A stretch of 64,000 nt of DNA from Microbacterium horticulturae (GCF_029094505.1 NZ_CP119108.1:1116001-1180000); one strand, 5' to 3'; shown: positions 8,988-20,562, numbered from the stretch's first letter. The notes: generated by a model from the sequence alone, not told the origin. Numbers and translations are program-made.

Positions 8988-9677
8988 ATGAACACACACT
9001 TCGATCGGGTCGTCGCCACGGCGGCCCTCGTGGCAGGGCCGCTGAGCCTTGTCATCACGACGGTCTGGCAGTGGATGCTGCAGCCGGCCGGCGCGCAGCC
9101 GACGGCGGTCGACGCTGCCGAGCAGTTCCCGACAGCATGGATCGTCATCGGGCTGCTCGCGGTCTTCGGACCGCTCATCTGGCTCGCCGGGCTCCCGGCC
9201 GTCGTCGCACCGGCTGCCGCGCGCGGCCGGCTCGTCACACGCATCGGCGCACTCGTGACGGGGCTGGGGCTCGCGGCCGGCATCGGGCATCTCGCCGCTT
9301 ACTTCTCGCTGTACGGTGCGGTGGCCGCCGCTTCGCTGCCCGGCGACGGCGTGGACGCCATGGTGCGGGCCGGCGACGCGGAGCCCATCGGCAACGTGTT
9401 GCTGCTCGTCTTCCTGGTGGGCTACTCGCTGGGGCCGATCGTCCTCACCGTCGGACTGCGGATGGGACGCGTGGTAGGGGTGTGGGTGCCGCTGGCGGCG
9501 GTGATCACCGCCGGGGCGAATCTGCTCGGGGGGCCGATCGCCGGCATCGTGCAGCTGATCGCTCTGATCGCCCTGTGGGCGCCGGTGGTGGTGCTGGTCG
9601 CGCGGGGGAGCGCGACACGCCGCGACACGCCGACGGCGGTTGTCCACAGGAATTCGGATGTCGGAACCCGCTCGTAG
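8988..9677 (+). CDS. Membrane protein of unknown function
   Basis: A 229-residue protein with about six predicted membrane helices, beginning with VAGPLSLVITTVWQWML and ending with a hydrophilic tail. I do not recognise a family-specific motif. The purine-rich sequence GAGAGGAG about six bases before the ATG is a good ribosome binding site. The gene diverges from the sensor kinase; the 160 bases between them hold both promoters but no clear operator. Its last codons contain a perfect DnaA-box-like TTGTCCACA (9640-9648). Confidence 0.75.
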   Translation: MNTHFDRVVATAALVAGPLSLVITTVWQWMLQPAGAQPTAVDAAEQFPTAWIVIGLLAVFGPLIWLAGLPAVVAPAAARGRLVTRIGALVTGLGLAAGIGHLAAYFSLYGAVAAASLPGDGVDAMVRAGDAEPIGNVLLLVFLVGYSLGPIVLTVGLRMGRVVGVWVPLAAVITAGANLLGGPIAGIVQLIALIALWAPVVVLVARGSATRRDTPTAVVHRNSDVGTRS

Positions 9678-9783
9678 TGTGCGGCCTGTGGAGGACTTCG
9701 GGAGGGCTCGGCGAAAGCCGCGGAATCCAGGCCTTTTCCAGCTTCGCGGAAACCTGCCCGCCTGTGGATGAAACGGTGGACAA
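9640..9783. promoter_or_regulatory. Cluster of DnaA-box-like sites upstream of nrdHIEF
   Basis: Four nonamers match the actinobacterial DnaA-box form YYNTCCACA: TTGTCCACA at 9640-9648 (plus strand, ideal), and on the minus strand TCCTCCACA (9687-9695), TCATCCACA (9763-9771) and TTGTCCACC (9775-9783, one mismatch). They fall within 145 bases directly upstream of the nrd promoter. DnaA is known to regulate the ribonucleotide reductase operon in Escherichia coli. The sites here are inferred from sequence only. Confidence 0.4.
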
Positions 9784-9829
9784 GCTGTGTTGTACATGGG
9801 GAGGGCGGTGGAAAACTACACGGATGTAA

Positions 9830-9877
9830 CTACTATCCCTTGTGGTGCTTCCCAGTGTCGGTACCCATATGTAGTAT
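9830..9877 (+). promoter_or_regulatory. Tandem NrdR boxes over the nrdHIEF promoter
   Basis: Two 16-base matches to the NrdR-box pattern (acaCwAtATaTwGtgt) lie at 9830-9845 (CTACTATCCCTTGTGG) and 9862-9877 (TACCCATATGTAGTAT), 32 bases apart, close to three helical turns as is usual for NrdR pairs. A plausible promoter overlaps them: -35 TTCCCA at 9849-9854 and -10 TAGTAT at 9872-9877 with a 17-base spacer. NrdR bound here should repress nrdHIEF when dATP is abundant. Confidence 0.65.
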
Positions 9878-9941
9878 TGGGTGACCGGCGGGGGGACCAC
9901 CGGAGAAGACAGATCGAATGACGAGGGGAGACACGGTCGAA

Positions 9942-10175
9942 ATGGCGATCACCGTCTACACGAAGCCGTCTTGCGTGCAGTGCAACGCGACCTACCGGGC
10001 ACTGGATGCGAAGGGCATCGAATACGAAGTGCACGACCTCAGCGAGGACCCGACGGCCCTCGAGCAGGTGAAGGCCCTCGGGTACCTGCAGGCGCCTGTC
10101 GTCATCACCGATGAGGGGCACTGGTCGGGCTTCCGCCCCGACAAGATCGACGAACTCGCCTCCCGCTTGGCCTGA
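9942..10175 (+). CDS. nrdH: Glutaredoxin-like protein NrdH
   Basis: A 77-residue thioredoxin-fold redoxin that donates electrons to the class Ib reductase NrdEF. The active site is Cys11-Val-Gln-Cys14 in [17 protein letters not shown]. The cis-proline loop is QAPVVIT, and the C-terminal WSGFRPDKI motif is diagnostic of NrdH. The ATG at 9942 gives the standard N terminus MAITVYTKP, with GAGGGGAG 11 bases upstream. An in-frame ATG at 9918 would add eight residues. It is the first gene of nrdHIEF. Confidence 0.95.
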   Translation: MAITVYTKPSCVQCNATYRALDAKGIEYEVHDLSEDPTALEQVKALGYLQAPVVITDEGHWSGFRPDKIDELASRLA

Positions 10176-10177
10176 TC

Positions 10178-10617
10178 ATGCCCGTCGCAGTGGCCGCGCC
10201 GCTGCTGGTCTACTTCTCCAGCGTCTCCGGCAACACGGCGCGATTCATCGAGAAGCTGGGACTGCCGGCCCGCCGGATCCCGTTGCACATGGGGCCGCAC
10301 ACCGCTGAGCCGCCGTTGCACGTCGATGAGCCGTTCGTACTCGTCACCCCGACGTACGGCGGCGGCCAGGGCCGCGGCGTCGAGAAGGGCTCCGTGCCCA
10401 AGCAGGTCATCAAGTTCCTCAACGACGAGGACAACCGCCGGTGGATCCGCGGGGTCATCTCCGCGGGCAACACCAACTTCGGCCAGGCGTACTGCCTGGC
10501 CGGAGAAGTCATCAGCCGCAAGTGCAACGTGCCGCACCTGTATCGGCTCGAATTGTTCGGCACGCCCGAGGACGTCGCCCGTGTGGGCGATGGATTGGAA
10601 AAATGGTGGAAGCTGCA

Positions 10618-10621
<4 letters not shown>
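10178..10621 (+). CDS. nrdI: Flavodoxin-like protein NrdI
   Basis: A 147-residue FMN-binding flavodoxin-like protein that supplies oxidant to build the Mn(III)2-tyrosyl cofactor of NrdF. The FMN phosphate loop is [11 protein letters not shown] near residue 15. The [10 protein letters not shown] loop and the [15 protein letters not shown] loop are NrdI hallmarks. It begins two bases after the nrdH stop and its own stop overlaps the nrdE GTG, so it is tightly coupled within the operon. Confidence 0.95.
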
Positions 10622-13816
<3,195 letters not shown>

Positions 13817-13850
13817 CGTTCTTCTTCATGTGAGGATCGTCTAAGACGAG

Positions 13851-13890
13851 AGAGCCCCGGATCTGCAGACCGCTGCGAATCCGGGGCTCT
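13851..13890 (+). terminator. Terminator of the nrdHIEF operon
   Basis: A perfect 12-bp stem, AGAGCCCCGGAT pairing with ATCCGGGGCTCT, has a 16-base loop and is followed by TCTGTC. It lies 35 bases after the nrdF stop. The U tract is weak, as is common in high-GC actinobacteria. Confidence 0.8.
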
Positions 13891-13961
13891 TCTGTCATCC
13901 CTTCGTCTCTGCGCTCCGCTGTCTGCTGCACCGCGCCGCGACAGTCCTGCAAACTGGTCTC

Positions 13962-14384
13962 GTGCACTTCGCCGATTACGACACGAGGCTCGCAGCCTAT
14001 GCCGTCATCGTCGACGGTGATCACGTCCTCCTCACCTGGTACAACGGCTCGCAGCCCCAATGGACACTTCCGGGCGGCGGAGTCGAGTTCGACGAGTCAC
14101 TTGAGGAGGCCGTCGTTCGGGAGGTCCTGGAGGAGACTGGCCTTCACGTGCGTGTGGAACAGCCTTTGACGACGTGGAGTTTCACCGAGGACGAAGGGCC
14201 GAGGCCGCCTCGCCCCTATAAGTCGGTCCGTATCGTGTTCGAAGCAACAGCCATCGGGGGAGTGCTCGGCACCGTGGAGCGCGACGGCACCACGGACTTC
14301 GCGCGATGGGTGTCGGTCAAGGACGTCCCCGCGCTTCAACCCCGGGCCGGCATCGTGGACGTCGGCATGCGAGCCTTAGCATGA
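13962..14384 (+). CDS. NUDIX hydrolase
   Basis: A 140-residue Nudix protein. The Nudix box (GX5EX7REUXEEXGU) is complete in the segment from GGGVEFDES to REVLEETGL, about residues 45-67, preceded by WTLPGGG. Such enzymes hydrolyse nucleoside diphosphate-X compounds; the substrate is not evident. The GTG start is six bases after CAAACT, consistent with a leaderless transcript. It follows the nrd terminator and is probably transcribed alone. Confidence 0.88.
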   Translation: MHFADYDTRLAAYAVIVDGDHVLLTWYNGSQPQWTLPGGGVEFDESLEEAVVREVLEETGLHVRVEQPLTTWSFTEDEGPRPPRPYKSVRIVFEATAIGGVLGTVERDGTTDFARWVSVKDVPALQPRAGIVDVGMRALA

Positions 14385-14487
14385 CCGCCGGTTCGATCAG
14401 CACGAGCGGGTCAAGTGTGCCGCAGCCGGTGCATCGCGGCTTTGTCACGGCCACTGCCCGGGGCTCTCGCAGGGGCAGCAGGTAGGT

Positions 14488-14506
14488 TTAGTGGTCAGAC
14501 CACTAA
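14488..14506. promoter_or_regulatory. Perfect 19-base palindrome at the DsbA-like gene promoter
   Basis: TTAGTGGTCAGACCACTAA has two perfect 9-base arms around one central base. It abuts a -10-like TAGGTT (14483-14488) and overlaps the first bases of the transcript and the AAGGA ribosome binding site. The core TGGTCAGACCA fits the TNGTNNNACNA form recognised by many GntR/FadR-type repressors. It could alternatively be an RNA hairpin that hides the ribosome binding site. Confidence 0.55.
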
Positions 14507-14514
14507 GGATGACC

Positions 14515-15243
14515 ATGCCCAAGACTCGCGTCCCCGCTCTTCTGCTCGCGCCGATCGTCGCCGGTGCTCTCGCGCTCAGCGGCTGCGCTGCCGCGACCGA
14601 ATCGCCCGCGTCGACACCCGCAGAATCGACCCCCGCGGCCAGTGCGCCGGCGACGGGCGCTGACGTGCCGGCATCCCTCGGCGATCACGTCATCACCGTG
14701 GGCGACGGGCCCGTCGAGGTCGCACTGTGGACCGACCTGTCGTGCCCGTACTGTGCCGCACTCGAAGCCGAGACGGGGGAACTCATCTCCACGTGGGTCG
14801 CGAACGGCGACATCACGCTGCGCATCCATCCGCTCAACTTCGTCAGTGAGAAGCACGGCGACGCCACGGACTGGTCGACGCGCGCCGCCGGCGCGATCGC
14901 GGCGGTGGCCGACGCAGGGGAGGGCGCGTCCATCCCGGCGTTCTATGCGCTCCTGCAGAAGAACCAGCCGACTGAGGCGGGTGCCGCGAGCGACGACGAC
15001 ATCATCGCACTGGCCCAGAAGGCCGGTGTGACCAGCGACGTCAGCGCCGCGGTCACGTCGCAACAGTACGGCGACTGGGTGCGCGCGTCGAACGACCATT
15101 GGCTCGGGGCGACGATCGGTGGCACGTCGCAGGTCGTGCAGGGCGTGCCCGTCCTCGTGGTCGACGGCGCCGTGTTCGACATCGCGGATGGCAACGCCGA
15201 ACGGTTGCAGGCCGCCGTCGACGCCGCGCTCGCCGACGGATAG
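14515..15243 (+). CDS. DsbA-like thioredoxin-fold lipoprotein
   Basis: A 242-residue exported protein. The N-terminal signal has a basic start (MPKTR), a hydrophobic core and the lipobox ALSGC, so it is a lipoprotein anchored outside the membrane. A Ser/Pro/Thr/Ala-rich linker follows (about 30-50). The thioredoxin-like domain begins near residue 60 with the active site LSCPYCAALE (CPYC) and ends with the VQGVPVLVVDG cis-proline region. This is the DSBA/Thioredoxin_4 arrangement that oxidises or isomerises disulfides in exported proteins. I chose ATG 14515, which has AAGGA at a proper distance; ATG 14509 is possible. A perfect palindrome overlaps its promoter. Confidence 0.85.
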   Translation: MPKTRVPALLLAPIVAGALALSGCAAATESPASTPAESTPAASAPATGADVPASLGDHVITVGDGPVEVALWTDLSCPYCAALEAETGELISTWVANGDITLRIHPLNFVSEKHGDATDWSTRAAGAIAAVADAGEGASIPAFYALLQKNQPTEAGAASDDDIIALAQKAGVTSDVSAAVTSQQYGDWVRASNDHWLGATIGGTSQVVQGVPVLVVDGAVFDIADGNAERLQAAVDAALADG

Positions 15244-15284
15244 GGGCTACGCGAGGTCGCCGCCGGGCGAACCAGACATTACCG

Positions 15285-15896
15285 CTAGCGCGACGAGACG
15301 AGGATCTCCTGGATGGCGGGAGCGACCACCCGCACGATCTCATCGATGTCGGCGCCCGCGATGAGAGGAACCCGGATGATGTCGCGGCCGGTGACGATGC
15401 CCACCAGCATGGCAGCGGCCAGACCCGCGCGCAGTGCCGCGTCGCTCTCGTTGCGCCCACCCGTGCCGTGGAGGAGCCGTGACTGGATGAAATCGCGCAG
15501 CTGTTGTGCTGCGAGCTCGTTGACGATCGCCCCGCGCAGCATCGCAGTCAACGGTGCGGACTCTTCGGGCGTGCCCTCCCACGCGCTCAGGTAGGCGCGA
15601 ACCACGCGCTCGCCGAGGTGCTCGTCTGGTCCTTCGAACGCCGTGTTGAAGCGTTCGATCACAACCGGCGGGATCTCCATCGCCGCCACGAAGAGATCAT
15701 CCTTCGAGCGGAAGAACTGGATGACCAGTGACGCATCGACCCCCGCATCCGCGGCGACGGCTCGAATCGTCGTCCCGGCGAAGCCATCGTTCGCGAAACG
15801 AGTGCGGGCTGCCTCGAGCACCAGCTGACGCGTGCTTCCGCCGCCAGGTCGTCGGCCACGGCGGCGCGCGGGTCGGTCTTTCGCGGGCAAGGTCAT
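15285..15896 (-). CDS. TetR-family transcriptional regulator
   Basis: A 203-residue regulator with a basic N-terminal tail (RPARRRGRRPGG). The TetR helix-turn-helix follows at about residues 22-68: RQLVLEAARTRFANDGFAGTTIRAVAADAGVDASLVIQFFRSKDDLF, written here as its limits R23 to F70. The remaining helical domain would bind ligand and dimerise. The ATG is six bases after TAGATT (leaderless). It diverges from the CocE-type esterase gene, and an imperfect inverted repeat lies between them, so it probably represses that gene, itself, or both. Confidence 0.9.
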   Translation of the reverse strand: MTLPAKDRPARRRGRRPGGGSTRQLVLEAARTRFANDGFAGTTIRAVAADAGVDASLVIQFFRSKDDLFVAAMEIPPVVIERFNTAFEGPDEHLGERVVRAYLSAWEGTPEESAPLTAMLRGAIVNELAAQQLRDFIQSRLLHGTGGRNESDAALRAGLAAAMLVGIVTGRDIIRVPLIAGADIDEIVRVVAPAIQEILVSSR

Positions 15897-15944
15897 GCCA
15901 GCAATCTATCGTGCTCAGAATTTTATCAACATGTGTGGAGTTAA

Positions 15945-15974
15945 GCGCTCATTCGACGTACTCTCGATGAGTGC
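15945..15974. promoter_or_regulatory. Imperfect inverted repeat, candidate TetR operator
   Basis: GCGCTCATTCGA (15945-15956) and TCGATGAGTGC (15964-15974) form an inverted repeat with one mismatch and one extra base around a seven-base spacer. It lies in the 133-base divergent region between the TetR gene and the esterase gene. The size and symmetry suit a TetR dimer pair. This is inference from position. Confidence 0.35.
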
Positions 15975-16029
15975 CGCGGGCGGCCGCCGCCCGGACAGTC
16001 ATGAACCTCGCTGCAAGAAGGAGCTCGAG

Positions 16030-17769
16030 ATGAGCGATGTCACGAAGATCTACACCGCGTCCAGCCCGCTGCCGGCCGCCCGGACGGGCGTGCTGACCGC
16101 ATGGGAGCCGGGCACCCGCACGCTCGAAGCGGGTTTTCAGATCGCCCCGCAGTTCCGACCGCTTCCGGTGGACGTGGTCTTCGAGAAGGATGTCGCCGTC
16201 ACACTGCGCGATGGCGTGACCATCTGCATCGACGTGCTCCGGCCGGCCGTGGACGAGAAGGTGCCGGTGATCGTGGGATGGAGTCCCTACGGCAAGGGGC
16301 AGGGCACCTCCGCCAGCGTGATGGGGGTCTTCGCGCTCGTGGGTCTCGACAACGCGACGGTCTCGGGCCTGGAGAAGTTCGAAGGCGCCGATCCGGCGTA
16401 CTGGGTCGCCCAGGGCTACGCGGTCTGCAATCCCGACATCCGCGGCGTCGTCGACTCAGACGGCGACAGCGTGCTGTGGGATCGCCAGGACGGCCGCGAC
16501 GCCTACGACCTGATCGAATGGCTCGCCGAGCAGGAATGGTGCAGCGGCAAAGTGGGAATGAGTGGGACCTCCTACCTCGCCGTCTCGCAGTGGTTCACCG
16601 CCGCCGAGCGGCCGCCGCACCTCGCGGCGATCAACCCGTGGGAAGGGGTGAGCGACGTGTACCGCGATCTCGTCAAGCGCGGCGGCATGCCCGACACCGG
16701 ATTCGCCCGCCAGCTTCAGACCGGCAGCTTCTTCGGCAAGAGTCGCAAAGAAGACATCCTCGCCGAGGTCGAGGAATATCCACTGATCAACGAGCTGTGG
16801 CAGAACAAGATCCCCGCGTTCGATCAGATCACCGTGCCCGCGTACATCGTGGCCAGCTACTCAAACACGCTGCACACGGCGGGTACCTTCCGTGCCTGGC
16901 GTCGCATCGCGTCCGACGAGAAGTGGCTGCGCATCCACAACAGCCAGGAATGGCCCGACTACTACGACGAGGCGAACGTGGAGGACCTGCGCCGCTTCTT
17001 CGACCACTATCTGAAGGGGGAGGACAACGGCTGGGAGCAGACGCCACGCGTTCGGTACTCGGTGCTCGATCTTGCCGGCGGAGACGTCGTCGACATCCCT
17101 GCAGACCAGTTTCCGCCGAGGGACGTGACGTCGACGAAGTTCTACCTCGACGGCCGGACGCGAACGCTGACCACTGACGCGCCCTCACGTGAGGTGTCGG
17201 TGGCTTACGCCGTGGACGATAACCCCGACGCAGTGTCGTTTCTCTGCACGTTCGATGCCGAGACGGTTCTCGTGGGCTACCCGAAGGCTCACCTCTGGGT
17301 CGAAGCCCGCGACGCCGACGACATGGATCTGTTCGTGCTGGTGCAGAAGCTCGACGAGCACGGCACGCCCCTCGAGGCCTTCACCGTGCCCAATCACAGC
17401 GCGATGATCCACGACGTCACCGATCACGGAGCGACCATCCTGAAGTACAAGGGCGCCGACGGTCGCCTGCGCGTCTCGACCCGCAACCTCGACGAGACGC
17501 TCTCGACCGACGACGTGCCCGCCCACACCTTCGACCGCGTCGAGAAGCTCTCGCCCGGCGAGATCGTCGAGATCGAGATCGACATCCTCCCCGTGGGTCT
17601 CGCGTTTCGCCGCGGAGAGCAGCTGCGGTTCATCATCAGCTCGCGCAACCTGCTCGGAACGCTGATGCCCGCGATCCAGGAGTACGTCGGCGCGAACAGC
17701 GGACAGCATGTGATCCACACCGGCGGCACGCATCCGTCGTACCTGCAGCTTCCCGTGCAGCACTCCTGA
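16030..17769 (+). CDS. CocE/NonD-family alpha/beta hydrolase (X-Pro dipeptidyl-peptidase-like)
   Basis: A 579-residue S15/CocE-type hydrolase. The N-terminal alpha/beta hydrolase domain has VVFEKDVAVTLRDGV and the nucleophile elbow GMSGTSYLAV, with Ser near residue 178. The catalytic Asp/His are expected before the C-terminal domain, where FDHYLKG is the usual boundary motif. The C-terminal jelly-roll (about 350-579) contains GYPKAHLWVEA and the LRFIISSRN segment. Members cleave esters or acyl-proline peptides. The ATG has AAGGAG six bases upstream. It is divergent from a TetR regulator that may control it. No signal peptide is visible. Confidence 0.88.
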   Translation: MSDVTKIYTASSPLPAARTGVLTAWEPGTRTLEAGFQIAPQFRPLPVDVVFEKDVAVTLRDGVTICIDVLRPAVDEKVPVIVGWSPYGKGQGTSASVMGVFALVGLDNATVSGLEKFEGADPAYWVAQGYAVCNPDIRGVVDSDGDSVLWDRQDGRDAYDLIEWLAEQEWCSGKVGMSGTSYLAVSQWFTAAERPPHLAAINPWEGVSDVYRDLVKRGGMPDTGFARQLQTGSFFGKSRKEDILAEVEEYPLINELWQNKIPAFDQITVPAYIVASYSNTLHTAGTFRAWRRIASDEKWLRIHNSQEWPDYYDEANVEDLRRFFDHYLKGEDNGWEQTPRVRYSVLDLAGGDVVDIPADQFPPRDVTSTKFYLDGRTRTLTTDAPSREVSVAYAVDDNPDAVSFLCTFDAETVLVGYPKAHLWVEARDADDMDLFVLVQKLDEHGTPLEAFTVPNHSAMIHDVTDHGATILKYKGADGRLRVSTRNLDETLSTDDVPAHTFDRVEKLSPGEIVEIEIDILPVGLAFRRGEQLRFIISSRNLLGTLMPAIQEYVGANSGQHVIHTGGTHPSYLQLPVQHS

Positions 17770-17784
17770 CCGCGGGGTCGGGGT

Positions 17785-18900
17785 TCACATCCACTTGCTG
17801 CGCTTGAAGATCACGTACAGAAGGACGGCGAAGGCGACCATCATCGCCACTGCCATCGGGTACCCGAACGCCCAGTGCAGCTCGGGCATGTCATCGAAGT
17901 TCATCCCGTAGATGGCGCCGATCAGGGTGGGCGCGAACAGGATCGCCGCCCACCCTGAGATCTTCTTCATGTCCTCGTTCTGACGCTGCGCGACCAGAGT
18001 CGCGTTCACGTTCAAGATCTGCGACAGTGCCTCGCGCAGATCGGCTGCGCGTGAGTCGGCGCGCATCAGGTGATCGGAGACGTCGTCGAGGTAGGTCTGC
18101 AGCTCGTCGGGAATCCCGTACTTGTCGAAGCCGCCCTGCAGCGCGGCGACGACTTCGCGCAGTGACGACACGGTCTGCTGCATGTCGATGACCTCTTGGC
18201 TCAACCGATAGATGCGCTCGGCGACCGCCGCATCGCCGCTGAACACCTGTCGTTCGATCTGCTCTTTGTCGATCGACAGTCCCTGAAGCACGGGGCCGTA
18301 GCCGTCCACGATGGCGTCGAGAAGCCGATAGACGACCGCCTCAGGCCCCAGCTTCAGAAGATCTCGGTCGCCGAGCAGTGCGCGCTCGCGCCGGTCCGGC
18401 CTCGTCGGCTGCCCGGCCTCGACGTCGGTTCCGTCCGTTCCGTCGATCCACCGCTCGTCTTGGCAGAGCACGGCGACGGCGTTCGGCCTCACGAGCATGT
18501 GGAATTCGGCGAAGACCACCTCTTCTGCCTCGTCGATGTACCGTGCCGAACGCGCGACGAGAAAGAGCACCTCGCCGTAGCGATCGAGCTTGGGCCGCTG
18601 ACGGGCGTTCAGCAGGTCTTCGCGCAGCAGGGGATGCAGCTCCCACGCATCGGCCAGCTCCGTGATCTCGGCGATAGTCGGGGCCGGGTAGAAGAACATC
18701 GCCATGCGGTCGGGGCCGCCCTGCGAATACTCGAGAGCCTCTGCGACGGATGCGCCCGGCTGCTGCCGGGTCGGCACGCCGTCCGCCACGTACTGCGTCA
18801 GGTGCGGCAGCTCTGGCTGGGCCGACTGCTCTGCAGAACCCCGCCTACGGAACCGACCGACCCGGCGCGAGCCCGCTTTGCTTGTGTCTCGTTGCGGCAT
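17785..18900 (-). CDS. corA: CorA-type magnesium/cobalt transporter
   Basis: A protein of 371 residues from the ATG at 18900, which has AGGGGG about six bases upstream; a GTG at 18930 would add ten residues. The large cytoplasmic alpha/beta domain is followed by a long stalk helix (about 240-300) and two C-terminal membrane helices. The ion-selectivity motif Gly-Met-Asn is present in AIYGMNFDDMPEL between them, and the basic C-terminal tail KRSKWM follows helix 2. CorA forms a pentameric Mg2+ channel. It converges on the esterase gene. Confidence 0.92.
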   Translation of the reverse strand: MPQRDTSKAGSRRVGRFRRRGSAEQSAQPELPHLTQYVADGVPTRQQPGASVAEALEYSQGGPDRMAMFFYPAPTIAEITELADAWELHPLLREDLLNARQRPKLDRYGEVLFLVARSARYIDEAEEVVFAEFHMLVRPNAVAVLCQDERWIDGTDGTDVEAGQPTRPDRRERALLGDRDLLKLGPEAVVYRLLDAIVDGYGPVLQGLSIDKEQIERQVFSGDAAVAERIYRLSQEVIDMQQTVSSLREVVAALQGGFDKYGIPDELQTYLDDVSDHLMRADSRAADLREALSQILNVNATLVAQRQNEDMKKISGWAAILFAPTLIGAIYGMNFDDMPELHWAFGYPMAVAMMVAFAVLLYVIFKRSKWM

Positions 18901-19055
18901 GACTGACCCCCTGCATCCAGCATGCAGCACGGTTGCCCTGTCGTGCGGCTGCTCGGTGCTCGGGGTGCCCGAGCCTGAAGCAGCTCAAGCACGTGCGGCC
19001 AATACATCCGGCCCGCTGCCCCGGCCGCACCGGGCCCGGTGGCTACGATGGACCC

Positions 19056-19481
19056 ATGCCCTCGCAGCCCCGCCGGTTCAGCCCCGTGCTCTCCCTGCTG
19101 ACACTCGGGAGCATCTGGGACGGTCAGCTCAACAAGCAGCTGAAGGGCCTGGGCCTGACGACCCGCAAGTACGGGCTGCTCGCGCACATCCGCGCGACGC
19201 CCGGCATCTCGTTCTCCGAGCTCGCGCGTCGCTCGCAGATCACGGTGCAGACTGCGCACACGGCCGTCCATGCGCTCGTCGATGATGGATTGGCGGAGGA
19301 TGCCACGGCCCACGCGGGAGCTGCATCCACCCTCCGCGTCACGGAGAAGGGCATGGCGGCCCTCGCCGAGGCCGACGCGCGGTTGGGTCGCCTCGACGCA
19401 GCCTTCGCGGCATCGGGCGCTCAGCTCACCGCGGCGCTGAAGGGCCTCCACGAAGAGCCCTTCGGCGAGCACCTCAGCTGA
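19056..19481 (+). CDS. MarR-type winged-helix regulator
   Basis: A 141-residue winged-helix protein. The helix-turn-helix is in ISFSELARRSQITVQTAH (about residues 50-67) and the wing in TLRVTEKGMAALAEA. Flanking helices would form the dimer interface. The ATG lies six bases after TACGAT, consistent with a leaderless transcript. The stop overlaps the end of the convergent TDT transporter gene by eight bases. The ligand is unknown. Confidence 0.82.
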   Translation: MPSQPRRFSPVLSLLTLGSIWDGQLNKQLKGLGLTTRKYGLLAHIRATPGISFSELARRSQITVQTAHTAVHALVDDGLAEDATAHAGAASTLRVTEKGMAALAEADARLGRLDAAFAASGAQLTAALKGLHEEPFGEHLS

Positions 19482-20556
19482 CGACGGCAGACCGCGGTGG
19501 GCGCAAGACGGTGCGCCAGAGGTTCACGAGCATCCACACGAACGTGCCGACCCATGCGGCCAGGGCCACCCAGCTCTCCACATACCCGATCGCGTGCATG
19601 ATCGGCAGGCTGTCGACGGTGCCGAGAAACTGCGATCCCACGCCGTACATGCCCAGTGGGAAGATGATGCTCCACAGCGTCGCCTCGTAGCGGAACGGGA
19701 TGCGGTGCCGCACATGCCGCCACCACCCGGCCATGACCAGCGGTGGGATGAGCCACGTGCCGAACGCCCAGAAGAACACCGACGCGCCGGCGATGAGGCC
19801 GCGCGTGGCATCCACCATCGGCGCGTTTGCCATCATGACGATCCGCGCGCCCGCGACCACGGTGATCGCCGTCGCCCCCATCGCGACCCAGTACGGGGGA
19901 GTGAGGTCTTCGGGGCGGAACGGCACGGTCAGCATGCGCACCGCGACGAACACGCCGACCGCGCAGTAGAGGAAGATGCCCACCGACCACGAGAAGACCG
20001 CGAGCAACGCCAGACCGGGGCGCCACGCGTCGAACTCGACCTCGAGGGTGGCCGCGAGCACGGCGATCGATTGGCTGGCCACGGCCCAGATGAACCAGGT
20101 GCCGTTGGCCGTCGAGATCGGCACCTTCTTGCGCTTGCCGAGTATGGCCGTCCACGGCACGGTATAGCCGAGGATGATCCAGGCGATCGAGGCGACCAGC
20201 AGCAGGCTCACCGCGATCCCGTGGAAGCCGGTCTCCTGGCTGAGCCGGCTGCCCAGCACGTCGGTCGCGGCCACGAACGTGAAGAACCCGAACGCCCGCC
20301 CGGGGTCGGCGAAGTCATCGGCCATCTGCTCGGGATGCCGGATGACCCGGATGATGTTCAGCACGACGAGGACGACGTACGAGATCGCGGCGATGATCAG
20401 CAGCGCGACCGAGACGGTGAACCACTCATTGGTGCGCATGGCGATCGAGACGATGCCGGTCGCCATCACGAGCGCGAAATAACCCGGGGTCAGCGCAGAG
20501 ATTCCCGCGTCGGCGCGGCTCGGCAGCGTTGACGGCAGTGTGGGCGACGTGGTCAC
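19474..20556 (-). CDS. TDT-family transporter (TehA/SLAC1-like, C4-dicarboxylate/malate type)
   Basis: A 360-residue protein with about ten membrane helices and the family's opening segment LTPGYFALVMATGIVSIAM. A central FFTFVAATDVLGSRL segment and repeated helix-glycine patterns fit the tellurite-resistance/dicarboxylate transporter (TDT) fold. Substrates in the family include malate, sulfite and anions; no choice is possible here. The GTG start is six bases after TAGCCT. Its -10 overlaps that of the divergent gene on the plus strand. Confidence 0.85.
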   Translation of the reverse strand: MTTSPTLPSTLPSRADAGISALTPGYFALVMATGIVSIAMRTNEWFTVSVALLIIAAISYVVLVVLNIIRVIRHPEQMADDFADPGRAFGFFTFVAATDVLGSRLSQETGFHGIAVSLLLVASIAWIILGYTVPWTAILGKRKKVPISTANGTWFIWAVASQSIAVLAATLEVEFDAWRPGLALLAVFSWSVGIFLYCAVGVFVAVRMLTVPFRPEDLTPPYWVAMGATAITVVAGARIVMMANAPMVDATRGLIAGASVFFWAFGTWLIPPLVMAGWWRHVRHRIPFRYEATLWSIIFPLGMYGVGSQFLGTVDSLPIMHAIGYVESWVALAAWVGTFVWMLVNLWRTVLRPPRSAVVS

Positions 20557-20562
20557 GCCCTC

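Noticed and set aside
13817..13961. A small RNA gene after nrdF
   Set aside because: The strong hairpin is adequately explained as the operon terminator, and no separate promoter is evident.
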